Origin: Pomphorhynchus laevis
Taxonomy: Eukaryota; Acanthocephala; Palaeacanthocephala; Echinorhynchida; Pomphorhynchidae
Direction of reading: 5' to 3'
DNA length: 64,000 nucleotides
Assembly: GCA_012934845.2 (NCBI GenBank)
Contig: WNNJ02000599.1
Location: 124,001 to 188,000, forward strand
The notes below the pieces were generated by a model that worked only from the letters and a program-made list of their open reading frames with translations, had not been told where the DNA came from and ran no database searches. Position 1 is the first letter of the stretch. Every line of letters starts with the position of its first letter. Of the stretch, positions 56,010 to 64,000 are shown piece by piece. Made by a program: the position numbers and the translations under genes.

Positions 56010-59000
56010 TTAATTCGAATCTTCCGGCTTTCGTGACATCTCTTCTGTTGATCGAAAATGATCGTGAATAGGTTTTCCATATGTAGAGCGTGGCGCTCTT
56101 AAACAGGCAGATGCAGCACGAGCTAAGGCAAATGAAATTTTCTCTCGTATATTTTTTATTATTTGAGGATATGGGAGTTCGCGTTTTGAGCTTAATTTTG
56201 ACGCTATTTGCTTCATTATCCTATTAGATTCCTGACTTGATCCTCCTGAAGACGAAAAAATTAACGGACTGAAATGCGCCTGTTCTAAACTTAAAATTCG
56301 CTCTCCATACTTCGAAATTTTTCGTTTTTCATGGTATTCAAAGTCAGCCTTACACTCAGTTCGGGAGTTAGAGGGAGCATGTACATTAAATATTGCGACA
56401 TCCAAAAATGTCCGCTCAAACCGGCTTCCGAATAGTCCACTACATACAACATCCAGACGCGCTTCTTTCGATATGCTTGTGCTATTGTTGTTAAAACGAT
56501 AATCAGATGGAACGGTTGCTAATACTGGTTCAACCTCCACGCCACTGCATATCCCGCTTAAGAGATGAGAAAATATATCCCTTACTTCATTATGCCTGAT
56601 AGATGGTAGCGCTCCGGTCTTGCACGAAAATGCATGATTGATAGTCATTTCTGAAGAACATATGCATTTTTTATTTTCTAATGCTCGCAAAGACCATCCA
56701 TAGCGACCTGCTAATGCATCGCTAAACTCATTGTTTGTAAGCCGAAACCCCTCGTGACGTAGAGGTAGGGAAGATAGCCACGATGAAGCTCCCTTGTAAC
56801 TAGCATGTGCCAATATCTTAAAGTAATCCGATGGTAGAGATTTTAGTATTAATTCTTTCCTCGATTTGGCTACATTTAATCTCATGTATGAAATATTTCT
56901 AGCTGTTTGAGTTTGAACATCCCTCAGGTTTTCTCCCGTATATCCGTCTCGATAGGTTTCGTACATTCTACGAGAATAATCGTACTCCAAGTCAGCGATG
57001 TATTCCGGATCAACTAACCCAATGCCCCCTAACTTGAACGGTAGAGTTAATAATTCTTTATGTGCTTGTTCAATTTTCGCTTGTGTGATTGACTCAATAA
57101 AACCGCTATACAATAGGTTTTTAAGACATCTAGTGACATCCGTGCACATTGGTACTGTTCTGTAAGTATATATCCATTTCCATTGCACAGAGTGTATTAA
57201 CCCGGAATAAGCAGTTTGTCTATCAATTTTACTAACTTCAACTAATCTTTCAAGTGTGGATGCCCAGGATGTTACCCTGGTTTTTATAATATCCAAAACA
57301 TCAGCTTCTGCTCCAATGGGAGTTCCGAGTACTTCGATAGCACGCTCACTTATTTTACAGTCAGAGAAGTTGCTAGTGTCGAATTCATGTTCCTTGTGTA
57401 TTAGCAGCTGTGTCTTTAGTGGATTAACGTAATAGCCAAATTTTGGGCCTATTGTTTTTAGTATATCCCAGGCTTTATATAAATCATCGCTAGGACCGAC
57501 AAAATTTGCATCGTCTGCGTACCATCGTTGAATCACGGATGGTAAACATTTTTGAATATGAAGGATGAGTGGTAGAGTCGAAACGGCAAATGCAGCCATG
57601 GCCAAAGGGTCACCTTGAGTGAAACCCTCTTTTGAAAATATCGGATCACTACCAGTAAACATTGTTGATGATTTTATGTATAAGTTCACTAGTATTGTTT
57701 CAAGAGACGGACAAATGAATTTTATGTTTGCTAATGTTAGACGTCGATTTACGGAATTAAAAGCGTTTGTTGCATCCACGGCCAGTAAGCCAAAGTCAAC
57801 CCGAGAGTGAAAGGAATCTGATAAGGAATGAACAGCGAATTCTATTCCGCTTCTCTGTGATGCGCACAATTGCACAGTTCCGATTACATCCTGAATATGT
57901 CCTCTAATTTTTCCTAAAACGACTTTGCTAATTATCCGTCGTTCCACTTGTCCCACGCCAATTGGTCGTATACCTGCAGTCTTTTTTAAAGCTATAAGTC
58001 TACTCGCTACAAACGCACGCAAACTGTTAGGATTGATATGCTCCGAAGCTAATCGTATTGCAAATTCCGCTAGTGATGTTGCCAACTTCTTAGAGTGGAT
58101 ACCGAATCCAGTTAACATTCTCTTCCACATTATTGCATTTAAGCCTGAAGGTCCAGCGCCACCTTGAGTTCTCCTTGCTGCTGCAATGATTTCGTCTGCA
58201 TCTATAGAATAAAATATGACTGGATGATGACTAGTTACTCCCTCAACAAAATCCGATAGAATAGCACTCTGATCTATTTCAGCAGGGTAAGGGTGTAATT
58301 CTGCTAGCTTCTCTATTACAGTATTTGTACCAACTTTCGAATAGGGAGAAAGAATGGGTGAATCGTCTTTAAATTCTAGAAGTCTGGTTGCTGAAGCTAC
58401 ACATCCATTCTCCATTAGCCGAATGTAGTTTTTATGCCAATCAATCTTCTTAGTTTTCACATTGCAATGGGATGTTGTCTGCAACATCAATGCTTCTTCA
58501 TATACACTTATAAAGTCTTCCGCTTTCCAACTCTTTAAACGACGTTCAATGGTCTTTCTAGTGTAAGAGATCTTACGCGTTGGGATTTTTTGAAGGATAC
58601 ACTGTGAGAAAACCGTTGCTTTCATCAATGAGATTTGGCCATCATCTTTGTCATTTGCTATTAAATTGTAATAAGAAGAAAGAATATCTATAAATTCGTT
58701 ACTCGCCGTACATATAGGAAGTTGCATGAGGTTGGGGCGCCAATTACATACCTTATAATATATGTATTCAATAGAAATACTGGGTGTCGTTATATTACTT
58801 ACTGCCCTTGCCCGTGCTGTTGCATCGTTGTTTCGAAATGTAGATAAGGAATCTATTGAATGAACTTGGTCGTTGAATATGCTAGTCGGATCTGTATGTG
58901 TAGAATTTCGACATTGGATAGAATTCACATTGATAGACTCCGATTTGGGGAATATATTTTTAATTCGATTACGACAGCCTGGTGCTCTGCAATTCACACA

Positions 59001-59201
59001 CGGGCTTGATTTTTTCGCACATCGACACCCACGACAAATGGCCGCTGCGCCGTTGCAATTACAACATCGTATTTCATCTGTTGGTTTTCCGCGAACCATT
59101 CTGCGTACTCCGGGATGTACCCTGGACGTACGACTTTGAAATTGTATGTGTGTTAAAGTTGTTTGTTTAATCACTTGAGATTTGGAATGTATTGGAATCA
59201 A
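56010..59201 (-). CDS. RLE-1 single ORF: Cys-rich N-terminus, reverse transcriptase, nuclease-like C-terminus
   Basis: 1063 codons, uninterrupted. The conserved start is probably Met35 (59099), where MVRGKP begins as in RLE-2. Domains: CCNCNGAAAICRGCRCAKKS then CVNCRAPGCRN (residues about 42-75), a Cys-rich CXC-like DNA-binding segment; reverse transcriptase with GVGQVERRIISKVVLGKIR, LLAVDATNAFNSVNRR, FTQGDPLAMAAFAVSTLPLI and RWYADDANFVG (about 560); CGGIG-type segment LGGIGLVDPEYIADL; a C-x-C...H...C segment with RHNEVRDIF; and ARLDVVCSGLFGSRFERTFL-D followed by EYHEKRKISKYGERI (about 914-965), which fits a PD-(D/E)XK-type core. It would copy its RNA at a nicked site. Compared with the truncated copy at 5.3 kb it lacks about 20 residues near 110. 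Confidence 0.9.
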   Translation of the reverse strand: MIPIHSKSQVIKQTTLTHIQFQSRTSRVHPGVRRMVRGKPTDEIRCCNCNGAAAICRGCRCAKKSSPCVNCRAPGCRNRIKNIFPKSESINVNSIQCRNSTHTDPTSIFNDQVHSIDSLSTFRNNDATARARAVSNITTPSISIEYIYYKVCNWRPNLMQLPICTASNEFIDILSSYYNLIANDKDDGQISLMKATVFSQCILQKIPTRKISYTRKTIERRLKSWKAEDFISVYEEALMLQTTSHCNVKTKKIDWHKNYIRLMENGCVASATRLLEFKDDSPILSPYSKVGTNTVIEKLAELHPYPAEIDQSAILSDFVEGVTSHHPVIFYSIDADEIIAAARRTQGGAGPSGLNAIMWKRMLTGFGIHSKKLATSLAEFAIRLASEHINPNSLRAFVASRLIALKKTAGIRPIGVGQVERRIISKVVLGKIRGHIQDVIGTVQLCASQRSGIEFAVHSLSDSFHSRVDFGLLAVDATNAFNSVNRRLTLANIKFICPSLETILVNLYIKSSTMFTGSDPIFSKEGFTQGDPLAMAAFAVSTLPLILHIQKCLPSVIQRWYADDANFVGPSDDLYKAWDILKTIGPKFGYYVNPLKTQLLIHKEHEFDTSNFSDCKISERAIEVLGTPIGAEADVLDIIKTRVTSWASTLERLVEVSKIDRQTAYSGLIHSVQWKWIYTYRTVPMCTDVTRCLKNLLYSGFIESITQAKIEQAHKELLTLPFKLGGIGLVDPEYIADLEYDYSRRMYETYRDGYTGENLRDVQTQTARNISYMRLNVAKSRKELILKSLPSDYFKILAHASYKGASSWLSSLPLRHEGFRLTNNEFSDALAGRYGWSLRALENKKCICSSEMTINHAFSCKTGALPSIRHNEVRDIFSHLLSGICSGVEVEPVLATVPSDYRFNNNSTSISKEARLDVVCSGLFGSRFERTFLDVAIFNVHAPSNSRTECKADFEYHEKRKISKYGERILSLEQAHFSPLIFSSSGGSSQESNRIMKQIASKLSSKRELPYPQIIKNIREKISFALARAASACLRAPRSTYGKPIHDHFRSTEEMSRKPEDSN
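59101..59131 (-). promoter_or_regulatory. Conserved GTAC/CCGGG block near the RLE-1 start codon
   Basis: The block has GTAC at both ends and in the middle with CCGGGA and CCCTGG between. Nearly the same block lies in RLE-2 at 62661-62687. In RLE-1 it ends a few bases before the conserved start Met. Its function is unknown; an RNA structure or binding site is possible. Confidence 0.5.
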
Positions 59202-59490
59202 TATCGGTGTATTGTATGTTATTTTATTGTAATTTGCTAGAACAGTTTTAAATTTTCTTCATTATTACCAAAATAATAATAATAATAATCTTGTAATCGA
59301 ATTTATCTTGTAATCGAATTTATCTTGTAATCGAATTTATTGTGTGTATAAGGTCTTAAAATTATTTGTTCTCAATAATAATAATATTTGTTCTCAATTT
59401 TCTGTTTTTTTTTAACAAAATGTTTATTTATTTCCAACGACATTATCTCTACAATAATAATATCATCAATACAATTATATTACAATTATA

Positions 59491-62457
59491 TCACCACTCT
59501 ACAGTGTGATAGTTCGCAGGTCGGTTTCTTGCTGATCTGGGACCGCGAATGCACATTGAAATGCATCTTGCATGTTGCAGGCTTATCTTCTCCCGTATCC
59601 GAGTCAATTCTTGTGCGTAGATAGATTCCTTCTTGACGGCCAGTTTTCTGGATAATCTTTTTATCATTGTAGATGCCGATTTGCTCTCACCTCCTAAACT
59701 TGAATATACAATAGGGGCGAAATTTGCGCGTTCTATAATATCCACCCGTTCTTGGTATTTCGAGCATTTCCGTTGTTCGTGATACTCGAAGCTTGGTGTG
59801 GTTTCCCTGGTAAGATTTGACGGAGCGAACACGTTAAAAACGCAAATGTCGAAGAAAGCTCGCTCCGAGCGTCCACCATAGAAACCACGGCAAGATATAT
59901 CCAGTCGTGCTTCACGATCAGTCGTCGTTGATCTTCTCTCAAAGTGAATGCTTGGATCCACTGATCTGAGTAGCGGTTCGATTTCAACGCCGTCACATAT
60001 TTGGGTGAGCGATTTTGCGAGAATATCGCGGGTTGCGTCGTGTCTTATCGACGGATGACCGCCATTGGGGCAGGAAAGGCAATGTGCCAGTGAGGTCGAC
60101 GAACCACATGGGCAAAGGGAGGGGGCATCTTTGGTTAGAGTGTTGTACCGTGCGGCAACAGCATCACGAAATGTTGTATTGTCTATTCGAGTTTGTGACT
60201 CTCTTGTGGGGAACGCAGAAAGCCAGGAAGATGCGCCTTTTATCATTGTGTGTTGAATAATCCGTCTCTTTATGATATCATATGTAGGAAGTTGGGCTAG
60301 CAAAGAGGCCTTGTATTGTGTTTTCTTCCGCCTGTGAACTTCGTTGGCTCGGAAATCTTGCTCTAGTTTAAGTTCCATTCCTTGTAATCCATTTAAATAA
60401 GGTTCACATAGATGTCCAGAATTTTCACATTCAACGCCAGCACTCATATATGGATCGATGATGCCGAGGCCACCACAATGTAGGGGTAAAGAGATGAGAG
60501 GCCATAGCGATCCATCCGAATCATCGAGGCCGAATATGTTGTCCGAGGAGGATCTGATGGATTCCCGCAACGGGGCAAACCAATCTGATGAGCATTGAGT
60601 TGTTCTTTGCGTGTGAAACCACTTGTGCTGTAACGCTTTAGTGAAACAGGCATATGCTATCTGCAGATCTAAAATTCCCACATCGGCTAATCGTTCGACC
60701 AAGTTGCAAAACTTGTCTACTTTTGATTCTACGACCTCGTATACGTATTTGTCTACTCCAATGGGTGCGCCTAGTATCACAATTCCGTCCGTTCGGACTT
60801 CTACATTTGTTCCGTTAAATTGTTGGCATGTGTTAGCTTCTTCCATTGTTGGCGTAAATATTGAACATTTCTGGGGATTTACGTGAAATCCAAACGCTGG
60901 GCCAATTTTACACAGTAGATCGTATGCAGCTCTGATTTGGATAGGAGAACCAATCAAGTTGCCGTCATCGGCGTACCAAAGTTGCCGAACTTGAGGGAAC
61001 TTTGTGGAAATGTGATGTATTATTGGCAGTGTGGCGATCGCAAATGCGGGCATGGCTAGGACGTCACCTTGTGTAAATCCTTCTTGTGATTTAACGAATT
61101 CGCCTCCGACAGATAGATTAGAAGGGTGGTCGTAAAAATTATGCATGACTATAGAAAGCGACGGACATATTCGATCAATATTGCAAAGGGCCGCCTCTCT
61201 ATTAATTCTGTTAAATGCGTTGTCGGCATCAATTGATAGAAGAATATGATTCGGATTGTTTGTAAGTTCATTGCGGATGGCTCGTGTAACGCATTCCACG
61301 CCAGCTCGTTGGCCTGCACACATTTGACTTCTTCCACATACCTGCTGTATGTCTTCCGAGACCATGGATAATATAGCCTTCGTCATTATTCTTCTGCTAA
61401 CATCACAGATTCCTATTGGTCGAATTCCAGTTTTCTTTGTTAATGCGATTAGCCTGCATGATGTTAGAGCCTGTGTAATGTCCATTGGTATGCGCTCTGT
61501 CGCTAATGCTCTTGTGAATGAGGCTATGGCCTCAGCAAGTTCATCTGATTCTCTCCCGAATTTTGAGAGCATATGTGTCCAGGACTGTGCGTCAATTCCT
61601 GAGGGACCTGCTCCACCTGTGACACGTTTGGCCATACAGACTATTAGTTTCTTGTCTATGGAGTCAAAAACCACGGGATGAAAGCTATGTGGCGGGATAA
61701 CATGATTCCAGTCAAGAGCATTACTGTTTAATTTTGCTGCAATGGGATGTTTGTCGAGGAGTAGCTCTCGAACGGTCGTAGGACCGATCATGTCATCAGG
61801 ATTTAGTGGGGTTCCGGTTGTTGCATCTGTGTCTAGCAAATGCATCGCTCCATTTAATCTTCCACTCACTACCAGACTGGTGAAATTCCTGCGCCAATCG
61901 CGTGATGTACTGTTTGGTCTTTTACGTCGACTGAATTCTTGCAGGATATACGCTTCCGTGTAAAGAGATGTAAACTCGTTCTTTAGCCAAAGGTCTAATC
62001 TTCGAGACAGTATTACTTTGAGGGTCTTATGGGAGGTGCGAATATCTCGTTGGAGAATCAAATGTCCGATTACAATGGCTTTTGTAAAAGATTCCTGTTG
62101 AGACCAAGATTCCCTATATATACGGGCAAGTTCTATTATAAAACGTTTCGACTCCGCACACCTAGGTAATCTGAAGAGATTTGGCTTCCAGTGAACCACT
62201 TGCTCAAAGATGTCGGTAATCGAGAGTGTGATTGGAGTTTTGTCTGTTTCTCCCGTAGCTTTCTGGATTTGTGTCTGGTCGGCTCCTGACCTTACGGTGC
62301 CGCTTATTGGGCAGCTGAGGATCTTGTTTCCGCAATTGGGAGCCCGGCAGTTACTGCATTTTGTATCGGTCTTTGCGCATCGGCATCCTTTACATTTCGC
62401 TGCCGGTCCATTGCACGTGCAGCAAGGAGTTACCGAAGAGGGTTTCCCTCTAACCAT
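59491..62457 (-). CDS. RLE-2 single ORF: Cys-rich N-terminus, reverse transcriptase, nuclease-like C-terminus
   Basis: 988 codons, uninterrupted. N-terminal MVRGKPSSVTPCCTCNGPAA, CKGCRCAK and CSNCRAPNCGNK (residues 11-46) is a CXC-like Cys-rich segment. Reverse transcriptase: ALTKKTGIRPIGICDVSRRI (about 340), QMCAGQRAGVECV, LLSIDADNAFNRINRE (about 412), FTQGDVLAMPAFAIATLPII (about 465), LWYADDGNLIGS (about 496). Then HCGGLGIIDPYMSAGVE, the zinc-type CPCGSSTSLAHCLSCPNGGH (about 782) with RHDATRDIL, and ARLDISCRGFYGGRSERAFF-D (about 852) with YHEQRKCSKYQERVDI (about 894), a PD-(D/E)XK-like nuclease core. Both RLE elements thus carry the same order of parts at modest overall identity, evidence of purifying selection on the whole protein. 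Confidence 0.92.
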   Translation of the reverse strand: MVRGKPSSVTPCCTCNGPAAKCKGCRCAKTDTKCSNCRAPNCGNKILSCPISGTVRSGADQTQIQKATGETDKTPITLSITDIFEQVVHWKPNLFRLPRCAESKRFIIELARIYRESWSQQESFTKAIVIGHLILQRDIRTSHKTLKVILSRRLDLWLKNEFTSLYTEAYILQEFSRRKRPNSTSRDWRRNFTSLVVSGRLNGAMHLLDTDATTGTPLNPDDMIGPTTVRELLLDKHPIAAKLNSNALDWNHVIPPHSFHPVVFDSIDKKLIVCMAKRVTGGAGPSGIDAQSWTHMLSKFGRESDELAEAIASFTRALATERIPMDITQALTSCRLIALTKKTGIRPIGICDVSRRIMTKAILSMVSEDIQQVCGRSQMCAGQRAGVECVTRAIRNELTNNPNHILLSIDADNAFNRINREAALCNIDRICPSLSIVMHNFYDHPSNLSVGGEFVKSQEGFTQGDVLAMPAFAIATLPIIHHISTKFPQVRQLWYADDGNLIGSPIQIRAAYDLLCKIGPAFGFHVNPQKCSIFTPTMEEANTCQQFNGTNVEVRTDGIVILGAPIGVDKYVYEVVESKVDKFCNLVERLADVGILDLQIAYACFTKALQHKWFHTQRTTQCSSDWFAPLRESIRSSSDNIFGLDDSDGSLWPLISLPLHCGGLGIIDPYMSAGVECENSGHLCEPYLNGLQGMELKLEQDFRANEVHRRKKTQYKASLLAQLPTYDIIKRRIIQHTMIKGASSWLSAFPTRESQTRIDNTTFRDAVAARYNTLTKDAPSLCPCGSSTSLAHCLSCPNGGHPSIRHDATRDILAKSLTQICDGVEIEPLLRSVDPSIHFERRSTTTDREARLDISCRGFYGGRSERAFFDICVFNVFAPSNLTRETTPSFEYHEQRKCSKYQERVDIIERANFAPIVYSSLGGESKSASTMIKRLSRKLAVKKESIYAQELTRIREKISLQHARCISMCIRGPRSARNRPANYHTVEW

Positions 62458-62516
62458 GCCGATTGTATTATCTCTGATTGTTGCGGCGGACTCGTTGATA
62501 TTCCGTCTGCTAGACA

Positions 62517-62690
62517 GAGCCCCTGTATCCCGGGATGATCGCGTTTGTATAGACGAAGTTTCTCGGGAATGGGCAGTAGATACACACTTCCCTTTGTAGA
62601 GAAACCAGAGCCCTTATACCCTGGGATGGTTTGTTAAACTGTTAGTTTTCGTGCGAGTGTGTACCCCGGGAAGTACCCTGGGCGTACGAT
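62517..62690 (-). repeat. Repeated CCCGGG/CCCAGGG blocks in the RLE-2 5' UTR
   Basis: Three related blocks: 62517-62540 (AGAGCCCCTGTATCCCGGGA), 62605-62629 (AGAGCCCTTATACCCTGGGA) and 62661-62687 (GTACCCCGGGAAGTACCCTG). The first two share AGAGCCCYTRTAYCCYGGGA; the third matches the block at the RLE-1 start. Their pairing arms could form small hairpins. Confidence 0.7.
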
Positions 62691-62810
62691 CCTTTATATT
62701 TCCTTGCCCCTTACGCTCGCTTCGCTAGCTCTGTTATCAGAACGGTGCACATTGATTGTAATTTGTGTGTATATTAATTGTATTTATGTGTGTTTAAGCT
62801 GTTAAATATT
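62691..62810 (-). other. RLE-2 5' terminal UTR
   Basis: Contains TACGCTCGCTTCGCTAGCTC, close to the GC-rich motif at the 5' ends of CR1-A and CR1-D, and then GTGTGTTTAAGCTGTTAAAT up to the element end. Confidence 0.5.
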
Positions 62811-62836
62811 TTTGTTCTCATTTTCTGTTTGTCGAA

Positions 62837-62848
62837 ATAATAATAATA
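62837..62848 (+). repeat. (AAT)n tail of CR1-D
   Basis: AATAATAATAAT follows the RLE-1 target duplication. It is the continuation of the CR1-D 3' end that the RLE insertions displaced by about 6.9 kb. Confidence 0.65.
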
Positions 62849-64000
62849 CAACGTGACGATGGGAAATTCATAACTGATTCTTTGCAATTATCAAATATGT
62901 TTGGAAATCATTTCCATTCTTTGAATCTTGACCATAAGGATGTGACAATGGGTGATCCGTGTACATTTAAATCGCCCGTAGATGACACCAGAGACCTCTT
63001 CCGATGTGATGATGTTCTCCAAGAGCTTCGGAAACTTAAATGCAAAGCAGGTGCGGGTCCAGATGGCTTACCGCCCGTATATCTGCGCAACATCGCTGAC
63101 ATAATATGTCATCCGCTTTACAATATTTTCTCTGCGTCTGTTGCTTTTGGCGTTGTTCCTTCTGATTGGCAGAATTCCATCATCTGTCCTATTTATAAAA
63201 AAGGGGATAGTTCGTCCATTGACAATTATAGGCCTATTAGTCTCACTTGCGTGTGTTGTTGTGTGCTAGAGAGATTGATTAAGCGACTAATAATAGAATT
63301 TCTAGAAAGATTTCAAATTTTGAACCCAGCACAGCATGGCTTATGAAAAGGTTATTCCACGACTACTAATCTTGTACATGCACGTGAAAATTGGTATCAC
63401 TATTATGATCAAGGTATACCAGTTGATGTCATTTTCTTTGATTTCTCAAAAGCGTTCGACTCAGTTAATCACACGCGTCTTATTGAGAAGTTGGAGCACA
63501 TTCATCTTGATAAGAGGATCATAAACTGGATTCGTGTATTCCTTTCCAACCGACAAAGTGTCGTACGAGTAAGTGAGTCGCTGTCGAGTCCATTTCCAAT
63601 GTTGTTAGATGTTTCACATGGAAGTGTATTAGATCCCATCTTATTCAGTCTTTATATCAACGATTTGATACCAAATATCAGTTCATTCAGTTTATTATAT
63701 GCAGATGATCTTGAAGTTTGGCGACCTATTATTTCCAATCTTGATAAAGAGCATTTACAAAGCGACGTCGACATTATATCCAATTGGTCTAAACGAAATC
63801 ACTTGAGGATCAATTCCGCTAAATGTACATGTATGCGTATGTCACGAAAACCATGTGATCATCTTGGAGGTGAATATTAGTTTGGTTCAATTAGTATCGA
63901 AAGAACCCACTCATATAAAGATTTGGGAGTTTGGGTTTGTGCTGACTTATCCACTCGAAAGCATTCAGACTACGTGTGTTGCATCACAAAACGCTTAATA
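62849..64000 (+). mobile_element. CR1-E LINE, 5'-truncated, runs off the window
   Basis: Begins in the linker before the polymerase: LQLSNMFGNHFHSLN, KCKAGAGPDGLPPVYLRNIA, IICPIYKKGDSSSIDNYRPI, SLTCVCCCVLERLIKRL, NPAQHGL (62882-63346), then a stop and frame change, DVIFFDFSKAFDSVNHTRL, then LLDVSHGSVLDPILFSLYIN (63491-63880; the usual GVPQGSVLGP is altered to DVSHGSVLDP), LLYADDLEVWRPI and IISNWSKRNHLRINSAKC. It continues past 64000. It is distinct from CR1-D by sequence but of the same type. Confidence 0.85.

Larger units (their letters stand above)
55895..59407 (-). mobile_element. RLE-1 non-LTR retrotransposon, apparently full length
   Basis: Minus-strand element with one long ORF, a 3' poly(A) of 17 (T-run 55895-55911) and a 13-bp target duplication TCTGTTTGTCGAA at 55882-55894 and 62824-62836. 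Its outermost 5' 13 bp now lie at 62811-62823, beyond RLE-2. The site of entry was the 3' end of CR1-D. The 5' UTR contains a threefold repeat of TCTTGTAATCGAATTTA (about 59288-59340) and TTGTTCTCAATAATAATAAT. Truncated relatives lie at 5232-8117 (close) and 16.0-22.6 kb (distant). Confidence 0.92.
59408..62810 (-). mobile_element. RLE-2 non-LTR retrotransposon, apparently full length, nested in RLE-1
   Basis: Minus-strand element of 3.4 kb with one long ORF, a short 3' A-run (T-run at 59408-59413) and a target duplication of about 20 bp: TTTGTTCTCAATTTTCTGTTT (59387-59407, in two parts of 10 and 11) against TTTGTTCTCA-TTTTCTGTTT (62811-62830). It entered RLE-1 13 bp from that element's 5' end. 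The duplication differs at one position only, so the insertion is young. Confidence 0.92.

Overview
This is a repeat-dense, AT-rich stretch of an invertebrate animal nuclear genome. It carries two spliced host genes, one certain and one probable; nearly everything else is retroelement, mostly non-LTR (LINE) and Penelope-like. The host genes have very short introns (44-67 bp) beside introns blown up to 8 kb by insertions. That, with CR1-type LINEs carrying zinc-finger ORF1s, Penelope-like elements with a GIY-YIG nuclease and tandem hammerhead-ribozyme repeats, would fit a flatworm-like animal, but the sequence does not settle the taxon.

Host genes. (1) The U5 snRNP WD40 protein SNRNP40 lies on the minus strand. 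Eight exons can be placed by splice site and phase between 32146 and 10889 and give a 339-codon product; the first exon may be missing. (2) A small three-exon coiled-coil protein resembling bublin (UPF0184) lies on the plus strand at about 3.4-3.8 kb.

Layout. 1-3.4 kb is AT-rich and holds a hammerhead-like motif at 1431-1487. 4.1-8.1 kb holds a Penelope-like leader with a truncated copy of an endonuclease-bearing LINE (called RLE-1 here). 8.3-8.4 kb is a palindromic MITE-like repeat, and 8.7-10.6 kb an eroded Jockey-like LINE. 10.9-32.1 kb is SNRNP40. Its introns contain an array of four 294-bp units with hammerheads (13.2-14.4 kb), a nearly whole Jockey-like LINE sitting inside another RLE-type LINE (16.6-22.6 kb), and a three-deep Penelope nest (25-30 kb). 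33-35 kb holds short repeats. 35-51.4 kb is a mosaic of CR1-type LINEs of several families (A, B, C and an unassigned one) in both directions. 51.5-55.9 kb is the fullest CR1 copy (D). 55.9-62.8 kb holds two RLE-type LINEs, RLE-1 and RLE-2, each with one long uninterrupted ORF (1063 and 988 codons) and clean target-site duplications. 62.8-64 kb is another truncated CR1 running off the window.

How the parts relate. The insertions can be ordered in time. RLE-1 landed in the 3' end of CR1-D, then RLE-2 landed about 13 bp inside the 5' end of RLE-1. PLE-1 lies in a host intron, PLE-2 inserted into PLE-1, and a short PLE-1-derived element inserted into PLE-2. The most interesting material is the retrozyme-like array, the Cys-rich, nuclease-bearing RLE family, and a PLE-1 leader that can form a pseudoknot. 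All family names (RLE-1/2/3, CR1-A to E, PLE-1/2, repeat A/C) are local labels.
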